Assembly: GCA_034509425.1 (NCBI GenBank)
Contig: JAVTVJ010001776.1
Location: 20,138-84,137 of the forward strand
Source: Eopsaltria australis
Lineage: Eukaryota > Chordata > Aves > Passeriformes > Petroicidae
Direction: 5' to 3'
DNA length: 64,000 nt
The notes beneath the pieces are model-generated. The model had not been told where the DNA came from, did not search any database, and worked only from the letters and a program-made list of their open reading frames with translations. Positions 59,027 through 64,000 of the stretch are shown here, one piece after another. The position numbers and the translations under genes are program-made. The number at the start of each line of letters is the position of its first letter. Position 1 is the stretch's first letter.

Positions 59027-59379
59027 TGTTGCCTTCTTGCTGTGAAGGCAAGGCGACCTGGTTCAAGAACGACAGCACGGCAGCCCGGCCTCACCCGAGC
59101 CACTCGGGCCACGACTCACAGACACCAATGTGGTGGATGGTCAAATGGCCTTTATTATCTTATCTCATGAGGTTAAATAGTCTAGGGGGCTTCACTACGT
59201 CAGAAAGGGGACGGTGGGATAGCTAGGGTTAGTAAGGAGTGGAAAACTACTGGGTTAGGAGGAGTTGCATACTCTGGGTGATCTGTTATCATGCAGGAAG
59301 GAAGGGAGGAGGGTTCCATGCTGCCCTTGCTTTCCGTCACATCGCGAGATCTTCCGTCCGCCTGTCCCTATCTACCACA
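59027..59379 (-). repeat. ERV-3 3' LTR
   Basis: 353 bp. The minus strand runs from TGTGGTAG to GAAGGCAACA, with AATAAA at 59156-59151. Flanking array sequence CCAAAT (59021-59026) would be one copy of the target duplication; the partner is off the window. Confidence 0.85.
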
Positions 59380-59398
59380 CTTCCCCCCCCCTTTTTCA
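59380..59398 (-). promoter_or_regulatory. ERV-3 polypurine tract
   Basis: The minus strand reads TGAAAAAGGGGGGGGGGAAG-like sequence directly upstream of the LTR start, the expected site for second-strand priming. Confidence 0.8.
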
Positions 59399-59544
59399 CA
59401 AATGAATGAGGTAGTCATAGATACATGTATCGAAGTGAGGTATGAGGTAGTAGCTTGACAAGGGAAAAAGGGTTTGGTATACCTGAGTAGACTTCGCAAG
59501 GCAAGTTAGAAAAGTCTTGCGATTCACAGTGTTTACAGTTTGGA

Positions 59545-61509
59545 TTACAGCATTTGCTGATGTTCTAAAAACAGAATGTTGGCCCGTTCCAGACGGGTCT
59601 GGATAAAAGAGACTAGTTTGTTCAGCAGGCATGGTCCAAAGGAAAAAGCTAAAAACAACATTGCCAATGGACCTACCAAGGCGGAAATTAGTGTGGTGAG
59701 CCATGGTGATTGATTGAACCAGGACTCAAACCAGCTCTGTTGGGCTTCCCTGTCTTTCTGTCTCCGAGCTAGCCTATCTCGGAGCTCTGCCATGGAGTCT
59801 CTGACGACTCTTGTGTGAGCTGCATAAAAGCAGCATTCCTCTTTCAAGGCGGCACACAAGCCTCCTTGTTGCATGAACAAGAGGTCTAATCCTCGCCTGT
59901 TCTGCAAGACCACTTCTGAGAGTGAGGAAACTGATTTCTCTAGAAAGGAAATGGATTTCTCGATCCTCTGCAAGTCTTCATCGATGGTCATTTGTAGCTG
60001 AGACAGTCCTTGGTGTCGGGTCGCAAGAGCTGAGACACCCGTGGCCGTTCCGGCTGCTCCCAGGCCGAGCAGCATTGCAATAGTTACGCCTTTTATCAGT
60101 GCTCTTTTGTGGAGCCGGTCGGGTTTCTCAAAGAGGTGGTACATCTCTTCGTCTGTATGGTACAGGACCCTAGGAACAATTAGAACTTGGACACAAAAGT
60201 CAGTGGAATCATTGAATTTTGCAAGAGACACACAAGGACTCACTCCAGATCGCTGACAAACCCACATCCCAGATGCGGATGGAACCACCCACTTATTCTT
60301 TCTGTTGGGCTTGACAACTTTGGTGCAGATGTTGCCTTTCTTTGCTAAGGTTGCACTGCCAAAACATCTGCCTTGACCCGTGACTTGACTCAGGGTGATT
60401 CCTCTGCGGGGAGTATCCCACCTGCACTGGTGAGGGGAGTCAGCTGTGGAGTAACTGAAGGGGGTATCTAAAGCAATTCCTTCGTAGAAAGGGGGTTTGA
60501 CGTCATAGCAAAGCCAGCAGGAATCAGTTAGGTTCGGGTTGGATTCGTTCAGGGAAAGAAAGGTAGCTTCTAACATACGAAAGATTGGGTCAGGGTCAGA
60601 CTTGGCTAAACTACTTGTCTGGGAGGCATCTGCATGACCGATCAGGGTATCAGTGATTTTTGTGGGCAAGACTTTGGAGTGGGTTGTGTTTTTCCCTTTC
60701 AGTACATCTTTAATAACTTTGTTTGGCCCAACCGCCCGGGATGCAGGGGGTTGGAGCTTGATGATTCGCACGTTCACCCACTCTTTTGATTCCTGAATGA
60801 CTACTGTCCACGTCCTGCCTGTGGCCCAACTAGGGTGATCTGGTTGCAAAACGGTCATGTTGTAGTCAGTGCACCTCCGAGATTTAGGGATTTTATGATA
60901 GTTTCGATAGTATTTTTCCTGAAGGATGACAGGTTGTTTACAACTAGTTGGAGCCCAGGTGAACTGTAAAAATTCATCGGGCTTTTGAGGTTCCCATCCA
61001 GGCCTCGATGGTCCGGCATTTGTAACAATGGTTTCACAGCCCCAGTACCCACAATATCCCCACCCTGGATAATTGCAGTACTTCTTCCCTGGGTTTGAGG
61101 CTGGGCACCAATAGGATAGATGCATACTTGTAACATGAGGGGAATAGGGGTTTACTTTTGGTTTTCCAGGGAACAGATCGGAAATGCGGATCACAAAGGA
61201 TGGGGCATTCGGTGTGGTGGTTTCTTTGAGCACCTTGTCATTTGACAGGTGTTGCATGATCCACCTGAATGGCTGATGAGAGTAATGGTTTGGACTGGCT
61301 TGTCCTCTGGTAACAAGCCCCAACAGCAAGATCACACAAAAATACTGTTGACGTCTGGTTTTCACTGGAACAGAATTCTTGGGTGCTGCCTGACGGCTTG
61401 GAGGTCTGTCATTTTCCTCTGGAACAGGGGTGTACGCTTTACGAGGGTGTCCCACGAGCATGTCCTGTAAACAGAAACTCACAGTTCTCATTAGTCTCAT
61501 TCTGCTCAT
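59545..61509 (-). CDS. env: ERV-3 env, full-length open envelope glycoprotein frame
   Basis: Encodes 654 residues with no stop. A ~52-residue leader precedes a signal-type hydrophobic core at about 55-66 (YFCVILLLGLV). The surface subunit has the CWLC motif at 331-334, typical of gammaretrovirus-type envelopes with a labile disulfide to the transmembrane subunit. A basic cleavage-like site (LHKR, ending 469) precedes a Gly/Ala-rich fusion-peptide-like stretch. An immunosuppressive-type segment (about 535-551) leads into C552 and C559-C560 (C-x6-CC). The anchor is about 601-626, with a ~28-residue tail. The start overlaps the end of pol, as in other retroviruses. Expression and function are unknown. 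Confidence 0.88.
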   Translation of the reverse strand: MSRMRLMRTVSFCLQDMLVGHPRKAYTPVPEENDRPPSRQAAPKNSVPVKTRRQQYFCVILLLGLVTRGQASPNHYSHQPFRWIMQHLSNDKVLKETTTPNAPSFVIRISDLFPGKPKVNPYSPHVTSMHLSYWCPASNPGKKYCNYPGWGYCGYWGCETIVTNAGPSRPGWEPQKPDEFLQFTWAPTSCKQPVILQEKYYRNYHKIPKSRRCTDYNMTVLQPDHPSWATGRTWTVVIQESKEWVNVRIIKLQPPASRAVGPNKVIKDVLKGKNTTHSKVLPTKITDTLIGHADASQTSSLAKSDPDPIFRMLEATFLSLNESNPNLTDSCWLCYDVKPPFYEGIALDTPFSYSTADSPHQCRWDTPRRGITLSQVTGQGRCFGSATLAKKGNICTKVVKPNRKNKWVVPSASGMWVCQRSGVSPCVSLAKFNDSTDFCVQVLIVPRVLYHTDEEMYHLFEKPDRLHKRALIKGVTIAMLLGLGAAGTATGVSALATRHQGLSQLQMTIDEDLQRIEKSISFLEKSVSSLSEVVLQNRRGLDLLFMQQGGLCAALKEECCFYAAHTRVVRDSMAELRDRLARRQKDREAQQSWFESWFNQSPWLTTLISALVGPLAMLFLAFSFGPCLLNKLVSFIQTRLERANILFLEHQQML

Positions 61510-64000
61510 TCTGAAGGTCTGGCTTTACTGACCTCAGTGGACACCACTTGATTTTGCCTTCCTTTTTGACAGCTGCGTACCCCCGCCCTGTGAGTACCAG
61601 TCTCCAGCCCCGTTCCCATCCGCCTAGTTCATTTTTAATTATGACTTGTGGGCCCTCCTCTAATGCTCGGGTGGCCCAGTGTTTTTGAGCGGGACAGTTT
61701 GTTTCATCCCCCCTAGAGAATTGGTTCAGTGCTAGCAAAGCGGTTGCTAGTATACGTGCTTGGTCCCCTGAGGGAATGGAATTTTCAAAGCCTTCTGCTT
61801 TTGCTAGTACTTCTAACTTGGCTTTCAGGGTCTGATTTGCTCGCTCAACAATGGCCTGCCCGGTGCTGTTATATGGGATACCTTGCACTAGAGTGATGCC
61901 CCATTTCGAGGCGAATTCCTGCACTGGTTTGGAGGTAAAATTGGAACCGTTGTCAGTTTTAATCTGTTTGGGGATGCCAAGCCACGCCATGGCTGTCAGC
62001 CAGTGCTGAATTGTGGCTCTGGAGTTAGTTTTGGGGTGCTGCGTGGCCACAATCACTCCGCTGTAAGTGTCCACTGTCACTGCAAGCCATGCCCGAGGCT
62101 TCAGCAGTTGACATAAAGTGAAGTCTGACTGCCAGATTTCTGAGGGCTTGAGACCTCTTGGGTTGATCCCACTGGACCATAGGGGTAGCTTCTGACAATG
62201 AGGGCAGGTGGCCACTATATGTTTTGCGTCTGCTGCCGAGATCCCGCATCTCTTCGCCAGTGCCTTGGCTCCGATGTGGAGTGACTCATGTAATTGACGA
62301 GCTTTTTGCAGTGTCCACACTCCCTTTGCTGCGGCATCTGCCTTGTCGTTGCCGGTCTGGAAGTAACCTTTAACTGGGTTGTGGCTGTTGATGTGGATGA
62401 CAGACACGGTGCCCTGTCGCGAGGAGAGTGCTTCTTCCAGCATTAGAGCTGCTGCAGATGCTGACACACCTGGTCCTGACATGGCCAGGCAGAGCCTTGC
62501 CACGAATATAGAGTCTGTTACGATGTTGAGGTGTTCTTCTTGGAAGAGTCCACACGCCAAAACCACTGCTGTTGCCTCCAGCTGTTGCACTGACAGTGTG
62601 GGGTCACGTGCTTTGATGCAGTGCCACTGTTCTCCCGTCTGCCACACCGCCGCTGCGGTAGAAGTTGTGGAGGAAGCGTCTGTGAAGACCGTTGGTCCTG
62701 GCAGCGGTCGGTCCGCGACCTTCGGTGGCACGTCTATGTCCACAATGGTCAGTAGCTGGGTCCAAGGTGGTTTGGCGGAGTAGGAGATTTCTCCTGCGAA
62801 GCCTGCGAGAGCAAGGGCTAGGTGCTCCTGTGTCGTGGTTGATTCTGTGATTGGCTGCTTGCGGAGGGGAAGGTGGATTCTCGTCGGCTCGGTTCCCAGG
62901 TGTCTCAAGGCAAGTTTCCTGCCCTTCGTGATGAGGTTGGCGATGCATTCGATTCCTGGGGAGAATTCACGAGCCGGTTTTCCAAGGACTATCCACTGGA
63001 TCGGTCGGGACTTCTCTGAAGGCCCTTGGGCTAGTGCTCCCACTCCTCCCTTCGGTGTAAAGTGAACATATAAATCAAGCGGCATGCTTGGGTTCCATCT
63101 GGCAAGGGTGCTGGTGGACATCTGATGCTCGATGAAGTCAAGAGAGCTCGCTGCTTGTGGTGTTATTTGTTTGGGTTCCCAAGGGTGCTTGCCTTTCAGG
63201 AGCTCATGCAAGGGGTCCATGATCTCAGGAGGAATCAGGACGATGTTACGGAGCCACTGCAGGGATCCCACGAGGCGCTGCACATCATGGAGCGTCTTGA
63301 TGTCTCGGCGGACCTTCACCTTGGGGGGTGTCACGTAGGAGCTTGTGATTCCTACTCCCAGGAAGGTCACGCAGGGTCCTTTCTTGATCTTCGCGCTCAT
63401 GATCTCGAAGCCGTTTGCTTGGAGAGTCTCCGTGATTGTGGACACTAAGTGATCCACTTGGCTTGCTGATGGTGCAGCGATGAGGATGTCATCCATGTAT
63501 TGGATGATGGTTGCAGCGGGATAGGAGTGTCGGACTGGCATCAGTGCTTTGTCCACGGTGATCTGGCATATGGAGGCACTGTCCACGAACCCTTGAGGTA
63601 ATACTTTCCATTGAAAGCGAAGGTTGGGTCTATTGCCATTTGGGAACATGATAGAAAAAGCAAAACGTTCTTTGTCTTCAGGGTGCAGAGGTATTGAAAA
63701 GAAACAGTCTTTAATGTCCAGCACAGCGCATGGCTGGCCTTCGGGGATAGCTGAGTTCATGGGCAGCAGTGTCTGAACTGGGCCCATGGGTCTGGCTGTC
63801 TTATTTACTTCTCTTAGGTCATGGATGAGGCGGTAACTTTCTCCAGACTTTTTGGGGATTACAAATACAGGGGTGTTCCACGGGCTGATGGAGGGTTCTA
63901 TGTGACCCTTTTGTAGTTCACGGTCAACCAGTTCCAGCAAAGCTGCCATTCGAGGCTCTGACAGGGGCCACTGCTCCACGTATACAATTTCTGACGATTT
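61439..64000 (-). CDS. pol: ERV-3 pol, open, 5' end beyond the window
   Basis: The frame is open from the right edge to the stop at 61439 (over 850 codons). Reverse transcriptase motifs include DIKDCFFSIPL and YMDD (catalytic box about 63500). RNase H shows TDAS, QLEATA, TDSIF and NDKADA, giving the D-E-D-D set. Integrase has the zinc-binding part (HESLH and CPHC), the core (QSDFTL, KTDNGSNF and VERANQ for D,D-35-E) and a C-terminal domain with GRGYAAV. All catalytic residues appear in place. Its relation to gag and protease cannot be seen here. Class II type, like ERV-1 but undamaged. Confidence 0.92.
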   Translation of the reverse strand, partial: KSSEIVYVEQWPLSEPRMAALLELVDRELQKGHIEPSISPWNTPVFVIPKKSGESYRLIHDLREVNKTARPMGPVQTLLPMNSAIPEGQPCAVLDIKDCFFSIPLHPEDKERFAFSIMFPNGNRPNLRFQWKVLPQGFVDSASICQITVDKALMPVRHSYPAATIIQYMDDILIAAPSASQVDHLVSTITETLQANGFEIMSAKIKKGPCVTFLGVGITSSYVTPPKVKVRRDIKTLHDVQRLVGSLQWLRNIVLIPPEIMDPLHELLKGKHPWEPKQITPQAASSLDFIEHQMSTSTLARWNPSMPLDLYVHFTPKGGVGALAQGPSEKSRPIQWIVLGKPAREFSPGIECIANLITKGRKLALRHLGTEPTRIHLPLRKQPITESTTTQEHLALALAGFAGEISYSAKPPWTQLLTIVDIDVPPKVADRPLPGPTVFTDASSTTSTAAAVWQTGEQWHCIKARDPTLSVQQLEATAVVLACGLFQEEHLNIVTDSIFVARLCLAMSGPGVSASAAALMLEEALSSRQGTVSVIHINSHNPVKGYFQTGNDKADAAAKGVWTLQKARQLHESLHIGAKALAKRCGISAADAKHIVATCPHCQKLPLWSSGINPRGLKPSEIWQSDFTLCQLLKPRAWLAVTVDTYSGVIVATQHPKTNSRATIQHWLTAMAWLGIPKQIKTDNGSNFTSKPVQEFASKWGITLVQGIPYNSTGQAIVERANQTLKAKLEVLAKAEGFENSIPSGDQARILATALLALNQFSRGDETNCPAQKHWATRALEEGPQVIIKNELGGWERGWRLVLTGRGYAAVKKEGKIKWCPLRSVKPDLQNEQNETNENCEFLFTGHARGTPS

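Larger units (their letters stand above)
59027..64000 (-). mobile_element. ERV-3: young chimeric class II provirus, 3' part
   Basis: On the minus strand, uninterrupted pol enters from beyond 64000, overlaps env by 71 bases, and is followed by a purine tract and a 353-bp 3' LTR. Pol is class II (YMDD), whereas Env is of the gammaretrovirus type. The intact frames suggest a recent insertion. It lies in the 68-bp array; gag, PBS and 5' LTR are outside. Confidence 0.9.

Overview
This is vertebrate, almost certainly bird (probably songbird) nuclear DNA. The evidence is a provirus with alpharetrovirus-like gag/pol/env, a tRNA-Trp-type primer-binding site and 6-bp target duplications, CR1 LINE 3' ends, and a C2H2 zinc-finger gene with an acidic leader exon of a type common in birds. 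No ordinary single-copy host gene other than this zinc-finger locus was recognised. The window is dominated by endogenous retroviruses (ERVs), solo LTRs and minisatellites. Such density would fit the W chromosome or pericentromeric heterochromatin, but that is inference.

Layout. 1-8.3 kb: a decayed class II ERV (ERV-1, minus strand) with 5' LTR, Lys-like PBS, gag, dUTPase-like/protease, pol and an alpharetrovirus-like env that runs off the left edge. 8.3-16.7 kb: LTR debris, an inverted pair of related LTRs and a CR1 end. 16.7-18.8 kb: a long LTR (family A) carrying a nested solo LTR with perfect 5-bp target duplications. 18.8-21.9 kb: a ~37-bp minisatellite split by insertions. 21.3-22.9 kb: two solo LTRs with exact duplications. 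22.95-24.13 kb: a C2H2 zinc-finger gene on the minus strand, truncated by a stop. 24.75-30.5 kb: a large imperfect palindrome centred near 28,222 whose outer parts are zinc-finger locus sequence, invaded by LTRs.

30.76-38.85 kb: a fully bounded alpharetrovirus-like provirus (ERV-2, plus strand; 6-bp duplication AAAGAG) that has lost capsid to reverse transcriptase but keeps a 392-codon env frame, and carries an antisense solo LTR in gag. 39-42.7 kb: LTR fragments and an 0.85-kb minisatellite built on TGATGTCA. 42.7-50.06 kb: the end of an older ERV with an integrase fragment, into which a gammaretrovirus-like ERV (ERV-4, minus strand; broken env, pol with three stops) is inserted. 50.1-59.0 kb: a 68-bp tandem repeat (about 55 units in all) that switches orientation near 56.64 kb and is cut up by four LTRs; two LTR-A copies with the same flanks lie in inverted orientation at its edges. 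59.03-64.0 kb: the 3' part of a young provirus (ERV-3, minus strand) with uninterrupted pol and a full-length 654-residue env; its gag and 5' LTR lie beyond the window.

The parts do not form a host operon or pathway. They record repeated retroviral insertion, LTR-LTR recombination and inverted duplication. I found no convincing new multi-gene system. The strongest candidates for follow-up are the open Env/Pol frames of ERV-3, the truncated but open Env of ERV-2, the 68-bp inverted satellite, and the zinc-finger palindrome.
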